Assembly: GCA_012845835.1 (NCBI GenBank)
Contig: JABAKD010000008.1
Coordinates: 14,764,223 to 14,828,222, forward strand
Length of the DNA stretch: 64,000 nucleotides
Source of the DNA: Undaria pinnatifida
Taxonomy: Eukaryota; Sar; Phaeophyceae; Laminariales; Alariaceae
Direction of reading: 5' to 3'
A model generated the notes under the pieces. That model searched no databases and was not told the DNA's origin. It saw only the letters and a list, made by a program, of their open reading frames with translations. The position numbers were made by a program, and so were the translations under genes. Of this stretch, positions 57,176-64,000 are shown one piece after another (positions within the stretch are counted from its first letter, which is position 1; every line of letters begins with the position of its first letter).

Positions 57176-57207
57176 ACTTGGGCCAAAATGTGCCCAAGTG
57201 CATATTT
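57168..57207 (+). repeat. Perfect 16-bp hairpin with 8-base loop
   Basis: AAATATGCACTTGGGC (57,168-57,183) is followed after 8 bases by its exact reverse complement (57,192-57,207). It sits at the 3' end of repeat R. Copy 2 of R ends in 'aaatatgcataaggg' without the second arm. Confidence 0.85.
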
Positions 57208-57569
57208 TGGGAAAATCCACATCTCACCGTGGTCTGCCGTGGTCGTTAGGTCGATAAAATAGACCTATTTTTTAGACATTTAAACACGATAGTGCTTAAT
57301 TTGGTTTAGAGCCAAAAATATAGGCATATCGTCAGGCTTAAATACGTCTTCGCACACACGGCGGTGGAACCTTAGTCCTCGCACGTACATCGGGGTGGCA
57401 TCAAAATGTATTTGCGAGAGAATTTTCCCGCACTGCTAGACGCGGGCGCGGTGTATATGTACCCGCTGCAACGACGTGAACTATGTCATTACTGTGAGTT
57501 CTCCCTCACAATTGACACGGTGGTTACCATACAGCAGTAGCGAAACCTGTATAAAGAGATATAAAGTAG
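57208..57569. other. No recognisable gene
   Basis: Unique sequence between the hairpin and the OTU ORF. It could contain the OTU promoter or a first exon; neither was identified. Confidence 0.4.
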
Positions 57570-58245
57570 CAACACAACTCAAGCAAAAGTAACGATGTGC
57601 ACACAACAGACCATATCGGCAACAAACATCGGTATGAACTGTTTAACTGTTTAAGCGCGCGGGGAAAAATACTGGACACAGAAAACACACAACAAATTGA
57701 CACCAATGATTCCTCTAACAGCAGCGACAGCAGTACAAACCCATCAGACAGCGAAAATGATCAAGACAACAACAGCGGCAACAATAACAATTCTGGTCAA
57801 TGGTCCATTATTCCCGAGATTGGTGATGGTGCATGTTTATTAAGATGTATCTCGCGTCGTGTGCACAACAACCCAGCTTTACATCACATCGTCCGTGCAC
57901 ATATTATTGCCCACATCACAACCAATTTGTACACCGTTATCCCAGGATCAGGTTTCAACACTTTCCACGACAGCATCTTAGCTGGAGCAAATCAAGAACT
58001 TGTGCAAGTCGCTGGATCTCAACCTACTACATATTCGAGTGTTGAAGAGTATCTCCACTTCATGTCACAGCCTTACGCATATATATGCTACAATCGTAGA
58101 ATTAATTGCTGCCACGCAGTTATACGGAGTGGACTTTCGAATAACTTATCACACCGAGCCTCAGCAATATCCCAACCCTCCTCCTCCAAATGTGGAAGAT
58201 TGGGTCGCAGGCGCAATCTGGATTTTGTTGGAAAGTGAGAATTGA
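57570..58245 (+). pseudogene. OTU-type cysteine protease ORF, frameshifted near the C-terminus
   Basis: OTU enzymes cleave ubiquitin-type isopeptide bonds or, in mobile elements, may process polyproteins. An Asn/Ser-rich N-terminus leads to 'WSIIPEIGDGACLLRCISRR', with the OTU 'DG-x-C' catalytic Cys, then 'HHIVRAHIIAHI'. After 'SVEEYLHFMSQPYAY' the frame shifts within an (AT)n run (about 58,078-58,085). One register over it continues 'ATIVELIAATQLYGVDFRITY', the usual OTU 'E-I-x-A-x-A-x-x-x-x-x-I-x-V' region, then a Pro-rich stretch and 'AIWILLESEN' to a stop at 58,243-58,245. The catalytic His motif is not seen before the stop. No ATG lies in the main frame upstream, so a first exon or upstream sequence is missing. 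The last 18 codons lie inside repeat A1 of element B. Confidence 0.65.
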
Positions 58246-58464
58246 GGTGTTCTTCCATGATTGGTTATCGTGACGTATTGTACCGAGGACACAGTCAACC
58301 TTGGAGCAGTCTTCTCCTTGCTGCTGTTGTGGGAGTATACAATACGTACAGCAGAAGGGGTACACGTAGGGCCGCCTGATCGCACGACTCAAAGACAGCG
58401 TGCAGTGGAGGAAGCGGACGGCGGCAGCTACGCAAGAATAGTGACTGGCTAGCCAGTGGTTTTT
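58192..58464 (+). repeat. Element B, repeat A1
   Basis: Begins 'gtggaagattgggtcgcagg', ends 'ctagccagtggttttt'. I saw no differences from 63,601-63,873 (offset 5,409). Confidence 0.9.
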
Positions 58465-58592
58465 TTCTCTCGGCTTCGCGGAGGCTGGAGGGCAAAGTTT
58501 TCCCCTCGCGTTTTTTTTTTGCATATTTTTTTGACGCGGGGGGTTTTTGCTTTGGTCCGAAGGAGCTGCAAACCGAGCGATCTACTGACACG

Positions 58593-59828
58593 ATGAGCGG
58601 GCGTGGCGCGGGCGCTGCTGGCGATGCAGTGGTTGATCCTGGAGGCGAATACAACGACAATGGGGCCGGGCATGTGGGAGATGGGGCTGGGCAAGGGGGA
58701 GACGAGGACGGCCAGATGGACCTCGACGGTCTACGAGTACTCATGGAAGCACGCCTTGATGATTTCGACACTCGCCTCGCCCAGCAGGCTGACATGCTGG
58801 TGCAGCTGCAAGGAATGCTGCAGGATGGGCTGTTGGGCGGCGCGGCTGGACCAGGTGGACCGATTGGAGGAGGACAGGAGCCAGGCGCGCTGCAGGGTGG
58901 CGCCGTACCGCAAGCGTTTGCAGGGCCAGCGGCCCATGCCAGCAAACTTGCTGCGAAGACCCGTCTGAACATGTGGCTCAACACGACCACGCGGAAATAT
59001 TGGATTATCGTCGACGCACGGCCGGCGCTGACCTCCATCAGACGTACGGAGCTCCAGGACCTGCTGCAGAAGCGGGTAATGGTAACTGGTGAAATTGCAA
59101 CCCAGCTGGAGACGCTTTCAGGGTTCGATGTCACCGGGTACATGCCTCGTACAGCCACAGCCAAAAGCGTGGCTGAATCTAGGTTCCCGCTCGCAGACCA
59201 ACTCGCGATTCTCGCGCACGCGGTATCTACTGTCGTGGGCTACGGCGAGCATACGGAGAACACTACAGCGCGCCTCCGCACCCTGGACGCTGCGTTCGCG
59301 AGGGGGATCGAGGTAGTACGGGAGCACGCCCTGGATTTTTTCGAGGCGATGAATGTCCCAGCGAACCGCAGTCGGTTGGCGAAGCTGATCAACGCGGACC
59401 TTGCCGCCTGGAGCTCGAAACTTGTCCGGGCTGGAGTGAGCGCGGGGGTCACCTGGCATGAACCACCCCCACCGGGCCAGCTACCTGCTGTTGTGGTGCC
59501 GGTATGGGATAAGTTGGACGCGTTTATCGATGCTGGGGGGCTGATGAACGTGGAAGAGGCGGCAGCGGAGCGCCCGGCAAAGCAGCGCAAGGTGGGGGAC
59601 AAAGTGGCCAGAGTGGACAAGAGGTGCTTTGGTTGGCGCAATAACCAAACCTGCCGTTTTGGTGACTCCTGCCTGTTCACACACGAGGGAGCCAGCAAGT
59701 CGGGGGGTGGCGCTGGAAAGGGGGCGGCTACCAAGAAAGCAGGGGGGCCGGTGGCTGCGGGGAGATCGGCGGCGGGCGCTCAGGGGGGAGGGTCGGTCGC
59801 CGGTGCGGAGGCTTTGCGCGGCGAATAG
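58593..59828 (+). CDS. gag: Element B Gag-like protein with CCCH zinc finger
   Basis: 411 residues from ATG 58,593, 128 bp after repeat A1. It starts with a Gly/Asp-rich tail and a predicted coiled-coil helix ('RLAQQADMLVQLQGMLQDGL'). A folded region follows with 'AAKTRLNMWLNTTTRKYWII', 'SVAESRFPLADQLAILAHAV' and 'HALDFFEAMNVPANRSRLAK'. At residues 345-364 is C-x8-C-x5-C-x3-H ('CFGWRNNQTCRFGDSCLFTH'), the canonical CCCH finger of RNA-binding proteins, followed by a basic Gly/Lys-rich tail. Most retroelement Gags use CCHC knuckles, so this finger type is notable; element A has the same kind. It probably binds element RNA and forms the particle. It ends in TAG directly before the pol frame. Confidence 0.8.
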   Translation: MSGRGAGAAGDAVVDPGGEYNDNGAGHVGDGAGQGGDEDGQMDLDGLRVLMEARLDDFDTRLAQQADMLVQLQGMLQDGLLGGAAGPGGPIGGGQEPGALQGGAVPQAFAGPAAHASKLAAKTRLNMWLNTTTRKYWIIVDARPALTSIRRTELQDLLQKRVMVTGEIATQLETLSGFDVTGYMPRTATAKSVAESRFPLADQLAILAHAVSTVVGYGEHTENTTARLRTLDAAFARGIEVVREHALDFFEAMNVPANRSRLAKLINADLAAWSSKLVRAGVSAGVTWHEPPPPGQLPAVVVPVWDKLDAFIDAGGLMNVEEAAAERPAKQRKVGDKVARVDKRCFGWRNNQTCRFGDSCLFTHEGASKSGGGAGKGAATKKAGGPVAAGRSAAGAQGGGSVAGAEALRGE

Positions 59829-59831
59829 GGG
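59826..59831 (+). promoter_or_regulatory. Candidate UAG readthrough site between gag and pol
   Basis: The gag stop TAG is followed by GGG TGC GGG, and the frame then stays open for 839 codons of pol. A same-frame UAG followed by G-rich sequence resembles gammaretroviral gag-UAG-pol organisation. Internal initiation at the in-frame ATG 59,910 or 60,006 is the alternative. Confidence 0.55.
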
Positions 59832-62348
59832 TGCGGGCCTCGCTTGCGGGCGGGGCCGACCTCGGGGGCAGGACAGGGCGAGGCGGGAGCGAGGAACGCA
59901 CAGCTCGTCATGCCGGGGTCGGTGGGATCGACAAAATCAGGTGTGCTCAGGGAAGGGAAGGGGGGCGTCTCGCTAGTAGGTCCGTGTGTGTCCGTAGAGG
60001 AAGTTATGGGGGTCGAGCCTTCGCGGCAAATGCCAGTTCACGAAGGAAGTTCTGGCCCTCGCCTCGCGGACGTTGGGGTGAGCACAGCGCGCGGTGGCGC
60101 CGGGGTGTCTCAGAAACAGGACCGAGCGTGCCCCAGCCAGTCCGGGCACGGTAGCCGTGTTCGGTGGCAGAGCGATGATGTTCGCGGGTGGGTAGCAGCG
60201 TGGCGGTACCTTTCGAGTGTGTGTGGGGGGAACCGGATAGCTGTTACACGGGCGTTGCAGAAAGTAGCGAGTGAGTTACTGTTGTTTCTGCAAGATCATG
60301 ACTATCGGTTCGAGTGCATGATGGAACCAGAGCGTGTGTTTTCGGGGCACCGCCTGAATCCCTCACGAATCCTAGAGTGGTTTGGTCGTACGAAAGGCTT
60401 CCCTGAGGCGGAGAAACTGGCTCGCATCGCGGAGCATGGGGTCCCTGTGTGTGTCGCTAGCGGTGGGGACCTCACTTTCGCACTCCGATACGAGAATCAC
60501 AGTAGCACCGACATGTACTCGAATGACATTACTGACAAGATCCGCGATGATGTTAGGCTCGGCCGAGCGTTCGTGTTCCCCCGGGAGGCGGCTGCGCGCA
60601 TTCCGGGATTACGGGTCTCGCCGTTGGCAGTAATGAAATCCAGTACGAAGTTGCGCGTGGTGCACGACTTGACTTTCGCTAGCGGTACGTCGACGACAGG
60701 TGTAAACGGCGACACCGATTTTTCATCGGCTCCAACGTGTGAGCTCAAACATGTCTTGCGCGATATTATCTGGCGGATTCTATACTTGCGGCAGCGATTC
60801 GGGCGTAGGGCGCGCATTGTACTGAGCAAAATGGATGTTAAGGACGCGTTTCGGCAAGTTCCAGTCGAGATTACGCGCGCGCCGGTGTTCGGATACGTGT
60901 TCGGGGATTTGGTTGTGGTTGATAGGCGACTGCAATTTGGCTGGCGTAACAGTCCAGGTTTCTGGTGTTTGTTCTCGTCGGCGTTGGAACATGCTCACAA
61001 TAACACCTCTCACTGCAATGCGGTGTGCACTGACAGTGGTCGCGAGGCCACGCGGCACGTCGTAATGATACCGCCGCGCGAATCGCAAGCGGCAGCGCTG
61101 CCGCCGGGCTACATCGCCCCGCCTGGGCGGGGCGGTGACATAAACGATCCGTTCTTCGTGCGTTACTATGTAGATGATGGGGTTTGTGTTGAGGTACAAC
61201 GGTACAGCTCGGGCGACCGCTGTTTGTGTGCATCGGCGTCTCTGGAGTCCGAACACTTCCGCTTGTTCGGCGATCGTAACCCGACGGACCCTCCCCTCTT
61301 GGCGAAGAAAAAGATTTCTCACTGGGACACCCAGTTAGAAGTCTTGGGTTGGGCAATTGACTCGGGAGCAATGACCATTGCGCTCACTGACACGAAAGTG
61401 GCTCAGCTGAGGGCTCTGCTCCTCAAGTGGCCGAGGAACCGTCGGTACGCGTTAGAATCCGAGGTACGGGAGCTGGTTGGGAAGTTATTGTATGCCAGCG
61501 AGGTGGTGCGGCCGGGCAAGTTTTTCGTGCGCCGTATGCTGAACATGCTTGGTCTGCCCCCCGTGAAGCGGTGGCAGGAGAAATTTGGGGGTGGCGGCCA
61601 GCGGTCCCGAAGACCGGGCCGTCTACCCCTCGGCCCAGAGTTTCACGATGACATTGGGTTTTGGAAGTTGATGGTGAGCGAGGAACTGGCACTACCGTTG
61701 TCCTCGCCGCTGTATACTCGTTTCCTACAGCGCCACTCTCGTACGCTAGTGTCAGACGCGTCGGGGACGGCCGTGGGAGGCTACTGCTTGGAGACAGGGG
61801 CATGGCGGCGGTTTGAGGTAGACCAGGACGCAAAATCTCGTTTGAGCCAACGTGTCAAGGACCACAACGATCTGTCTATCAACGTCCTTGAATTGTTGGG
61901 GATGGTAATCACGGCTTGGATGTTTGTCGTTGGCGCTGGATCACAGCCTAGGTTCGAGGGCGAAAACGTGTTGATGTTGGGCGATAACATGTCCGCGGTA
62001 CATTGGGTAGGAAAATGTCGGGGGAGGACTGAGCCGAGGTCTGGGGCTCTGATGCGTATGCTAGGATGCTTGGAAATGCGTAGTGGGTGGTGCTTTCGGG
62101 CGAAACATGTGAAAGGAATCGCGAATACGCTGGCTGACGGTATTTCTCGGTGGGATCGAATCGATGTTAACAGACACCTTCACGAATCTCGCCCGGACAT
62201 TACATGGCAGGAACAGGACCTGGGGGAGACGGGGAGGGCCCTATGTACAGGGATATTGGCGTCCAGTACATCCGCGGGTCAGTTGCGGAGTCATCTCAGC
62301 GCACTTACGCGTCAGGTTTCAGGTCTTGGACTAAATTTCGCGGGTTGA
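59829..62348 (+). CDS. pol: Element B Pol: reverse transcriptase and RNase H
   Basis: Open from directly after the gag UAG; the first in-frame ATG is at 59,910. After a ~170-residue N-terminal region come 'GLRVSPLAVM', 'KLRVVHDLTF' and RT motif A 'VLSKMDVKDAFRQ' (Asp codon 60,834), motif B 'FGWRNSPGFWCLF', and motif C 'YYVDDGV' (YVDD at 61,167-61,178). The thumb region includes 'ESEVRELVGKLLYASEVVRPG'. RNase H has Asp in 'VSDASGTAVGGYC' (61,755), Glu in 'NVLELLGMVITAW' (61,890), Asp in 'LMLGDNMSAVHW' (61,983) and Asp in 'TLADGISRW' (62,136), so a full D-E-D-D set is present. It makes and processes cDNA for the circular intermediate. The last 145 bp overlap the recombinase ORF. Confidence 0.85.
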   Translation, partial: GCGPRLRAGPTSGAGQGEAGARNAQLVMPGSVGSTKSGVLREGKGGVSLVGPCVSVEEVMGVEPSRQMPVHEGSSGPRLADVGVSTARGGAGVSQKQDRACPSQSGHGSRVRWQSDDVRGWVAAWRYLSSVCGGNRIAVTRALQKVASELLLFLQDHDYRFECMMEPERVFSGHRLNPSRILEWFGRTKGFPEAEKLARIAEHGVPVCVASGGDLTFALRYENHSSTDMYSNDITDKIRDDVRLGRAFVFPREAAARIPGLRVSPLAVMKSSTKLRVVHDLTFASGTSTTGVNGDTDFSSAPTCELKHVLRDIIWRILYLRQRFGRRARIVLSKMDVKDAFRQVPVEITRAPVFGYVFGDLVVVDRRLQFGWRNSPGFWCLFSSALEHAHNNTSHCNAVCTDSGREATRHVVMIPPRESQAAALPPGYIAPPGRGGDINDPFFVRYYVDDGVCVEVQRYSSGDRCLCASASLESEHFRLFGDRNPTDPPLLAKKKISHWDTQLEVLGWAIDSGAMTIALTDTKVAQLRALLLKWPRNRRYALESEVRELVGKLLYASEVVRPGKFFVRRMLNMLGLPPVKRWQEKFGGGGQRSRRPGRLPLGPEFHDDIGFWKLMVSEELALPLSSPLYTRFLQRHSRTLVSDASGTAVGGYCLETGAWRRFEVDQDAKSRLSQRVKDHNDLSINVLELLGMVITAWMFVVGAGSQPRFEGENVLMLGDNMSAVHWVGKCRGRTEPRSGALMRMLGCLEMRSGWCFRAKHVKGIANTLADGISRWDRIDVNRHLHESRPDITWQEQDLGETGRALCTGILASSTSAGQLRSHLSALTRQVSGLGLNFAG

Positions 62349-63346
62349 CGAGCGCCGTTTTGTATTTTTCGGAAGACACCCCCAAGAGTGATATGGTATG
62401 GGCGCTGGTAGACTTTGCGGCTTGGTGTTGTGCGTCGGAAGGCAATAAAGTCGGTACGATTAAAAGTAAGATAGCGGCGGTGCAATATTTCCATCGCGTG
62501 AAGATAGGCATGGAGCTCCCGACTAAATCGCCCCTGCTGGAACGCGTTTTCAGCGGGATATCGCGGGCACATGCAGTAGCGGGTACGGAGAAGCGGGTGC
62601 GCCGCCCGGTGTCATGGGAAATGTTGTTGGACGGGGAGACATTGATACCGTCCTGGGGCAGTGGCGGCCGAATCCTTTGGTTGTGTCTGGCATTGGGGTA
62701 TTTTTTGATGACGCGATCCGACGAATTATTCGCGACAGACGCCGGCGTGGCGCACCAGGTGCATTGTTTGACTAGGGGGGACGTTGCGTTTTACTCAGGT
62801 GGGGAGCAGTTGCCCTTTTTGCGGTGGCGGGAGGCGCGTACGGTAGAGATTCGTTTTCGCGGTCATAAAGGGGACCAGCTTCAAGCAGGCGATGTGCTAG
62901 TACGAACACGAGACGCTGTTCGGGGCTTGGGCTCGAGCTTGCGCGAAGGGGGTGGAGCCGTGGCGCTGCTTGTGGAATTGTTGTCTATTCACCCTAACTT
63001 GCCGAGTTCGGCGCCGTTAGCGTCTTTCCGCGAATCGGGACGGGTAGAAGTGTGGAGCTACGGGCAAGCACTCCGGGCGTTGCGAGAGGTAGTGGCAAAG
63101 TCGAGGCAAGACCCAGCGGAATTTGCACTACACTCGCTCCGGATCGGGGGCGCGTCGCGCTTGGCGGCAGGGGGGGGGTTGTCAGAACGGGTAATACAGA
63201 GAGAAGGGAGGTGGAAATCGGATGCGTATAAGGTGTATACTCGTAGTAATATAGAGGATTCGGGACAAGTGTCACGAAAACTAGCTCGACAGGACAGGTG
63301 TCCCCAAAGAGAGCCGGGACAAGGGACGGAGTGGGGCCATAAATAA
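62204..63346 (+). CDS. Element B tyrosine recombinase
   Basis: 380 residues from ATG 62,204, overlapping pol by 145 bp in the -1 frame. It integrates the circular cDNA by site-specific-type strand exchange without a target duplication. The N-terminal SAM-like domain has 'SVAESSQRTYASGFRSWTKF'. In the catalytic domain the first Arg is in 'FLMTRSDELFATDAG' (residue 171), His-x2-Arg is in 'FALHSLRIGGASRLAA' (His 310, Arg 313), and the Tyr nucleophile is in 'GRWKSDAYKVYTR' (residue 345 favoured, 342 possible). Downstream 'SRKLARQDRC' is a basic tail. Translation could be by -1 frameshift, re-initiation or a separate mRNA. All active-site residues are intact. Confidence 0.85.
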   Translation: MAGTGPGGDGEGPMYRDIGVQYIRGSVAESSQRTYASGFRSWTKFRGLTSAVLYFSEDTPKSDMVWALVDFAAWCCASEGNKVGTIKSKIAAVQYFHRVKIGMELPTKSPLLERVFSGISRAHAVAGTEKRVRRPVSWEMLLDGETLIPSWGSGGRILWLCLALGYFLMTRSDELFATDAGVAHQVHCLTRGDVAFYSGGEQLPFLRWREARTVEIRFRGHKGDQLQAGDVLVRTRDAVRGLGSSLREGGGAVALLVELLSIHPNLPSSAPLASFRESGRVEVWSYGQALRALREVVAKSRQDPAEFALHSLRIGGASRLAAGGGLSERVIQREGRWKSDAYKVYTRSNIEDSGQVSRKLARQDRCPQREPGQGTEWGHK

Positions 63347-63600
63347 ACAGTCATTTGGACTAGCCTCGTGGGTGGAGGAGTTGGATGGTATAGTACCATC
63401 TTGGGGGTCTCGGCTGTCCGAGACTGTGTTTTGGCAGTAGGACTGATCGGAGTTAAGGGGAGGGAGACAAGGGTGTATTGCCTGGCACGAGGAAATACCG
63501 CAGAAACGGGTTGCTGCGGTAGACGTGCCAGGCATGGGAAGTTTCCCTCCCAAACGTCACAGATACTAATGATGAACCAATTCGAAAGATAAACAACAAA
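63347..63600 (+). repeat. Element B, presumed repeat B1
   Basis: Lies between the recombinase stop and A2, as B1 does in element A, and is of similar length (254 bp). Its partner B2 is not in the window, so the assignment rests on position only. Confidence 0.5.
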
Positions 63601-63873
63601 GTGGAAGATTGGGTCGCAGGCGCAATCTGGATTTTGTTGGAAAGTGAGAATTGAGGTGTTCTTCCATGATTGGTTATCGTGACGTATTGTACCGAGGACA
63701 CAGTCAACCTTGGAGCAGTCTTCTCCTTGCTGCTGTTGTGGGAGTATACAATACGTACAGCAGAAGGGGTACACGTAGGGCCGCCTGATCGCACGACTCA
63801 AAGACAGCGTGCAGTGGAGGAAGCGGACGGCGGCAGCTACGCAAGAATAGTGACTGGCTAGCCAGTGGTTTTT
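63601..63873 (+). repeat. Element B, repeat A2
   Basis: A copy of A1 with no difference seen. It is followed by 'ctcccgcccacccgccgc', similar to the spacer after A2 of element A, then ~110 bp of unassigned sequence to the window end. Confidence 0.9.
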
Positions 63874-64000
63874 CTCCCGCCCACCCGCCGCTTTTCTTTC
63901 GAAGGTGGGGGAACGGAGATCAACTACGCGTGTGTGTAAATCATAGGCCAGTTGTCTATTCTCATTTTTTTTTTTCATTGGTATCTGTGGCAGGGAGTTG

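Larger units (their letters stand above)
58192..64000 (+). mobile_element. YR retrotransposon B (Ngaro/PAT-like), apparently intact, right end beyond window
   Basis: Order is A1 (58,192-58,464), gag, pol, tyrosine recombinase, presumed B1 (63,347-63,600), A2 (63,601-63,873), then the start of the spacer/B2 side. By comparison with element A, B2 should lie just past 64,000. A1 and A2 look identical over 273 bp and all three ORFs are open, so the insertion is recent and may be active. No methyltransferase is present. Confidence 0.8.

Noticed and set aside
58295-59164. 289-residue minus-strand ORF opposite gag of element B
   Set aside because: Antisense shadow of a GC-rich coding region that begins inside repeat A1; no domain.
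63058-63978. 306-residue minus-strand ORF across repeat A2
   Set aside because: It shares its central part with the antisense frame of A1 and runs into antisense of the recombinase; no domain.

Overview
This is nuclear DNA from a eukaryote and almost entirely transposon-derived. The evidence is split-repeat tyrosine-recombinase (YR) retrotransposons, a Penelope-like element, a Helitron, a MULE transposase gene with spliceosomal introns, MITEs and several satellite families. No rRNA, tRNA or clear housekeeping gene was recognised. The host cannot be named from sequence alone; a protist or alga with a repeat-rich genome is a reasonable but low-confidence guess.

Layout. 0-4 kb: arrays of a modular repeat in which short unique modules are separated by long poly-C tracts, interrupted by the 3' end of a LINE with a poly-A tail. 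5-7.1 kb: a decayed Penelope-like reverse transcriptase without an endonuclease domain. 7.2-12.9 kb: more satellites and a second C-tract array. 12.9-19.7 kb: mostly unassigned DNA with nested TIR elements and a weak minus-strand gene candidate. 19.7-21.5 kb: an inverted copy of the 9.6-12.9 kb block, so this part of the window is one large imperfect palindrome. 21.6-24 kb: an AATTG-rich minisatellite. 24.86-25.66 kb: a G-rich 5/10-bp array. 25.7-29 kb (minus): a frameshifted Helitron Rep protein, followed upstream by a small basic Cys-containing ORF.

31-43 kb: tandem repeats and an array of a ~330-350-bp unit into which YR retroelement A (33,075-41,104) inserted. Element A keeps the complete A1-ORFs-B1-A2-B2 split direct repeats of the Ngaro/PAT type. 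It is dead: frameshifts, stops, a CAGA microsatellite, and a 239-bp MITE lodged in its pol. 44.2-50.3 kb (minus): a degenerate, intron-containing MULE/FAR1-type transposase. 52.4-54.5 kb: a third C-tract array. 54.7-55.5 kb: a TIR element full of AGTCGAAAA/TTTTCGACT palindromes. 57.6-58.25 kb: an OTU-type cysteine protease ORF with a dinucleotide-run frameshift.

58,192 to the end: YR retroelement B, apparently intact and young. Its two 273-bp A repeats look identical. Gag carries a C-x8-C-x5-C-x3-H zinc finger. Gag and Pol (RT plus RNase H) are in the same frame, separated by one UAG. The tyrosine recombinase overlaps the end of pol in another frame. The last B repeat lies beyond the window. 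Elements A and B are related (same Gag finger type, same Pol and YR motifs), so B is a template for reading A. The most unusual points are the UAG-separated gag/pol, the CCCH-type Gag, and an OTU ORF that reads straight into the left repeat of element B.
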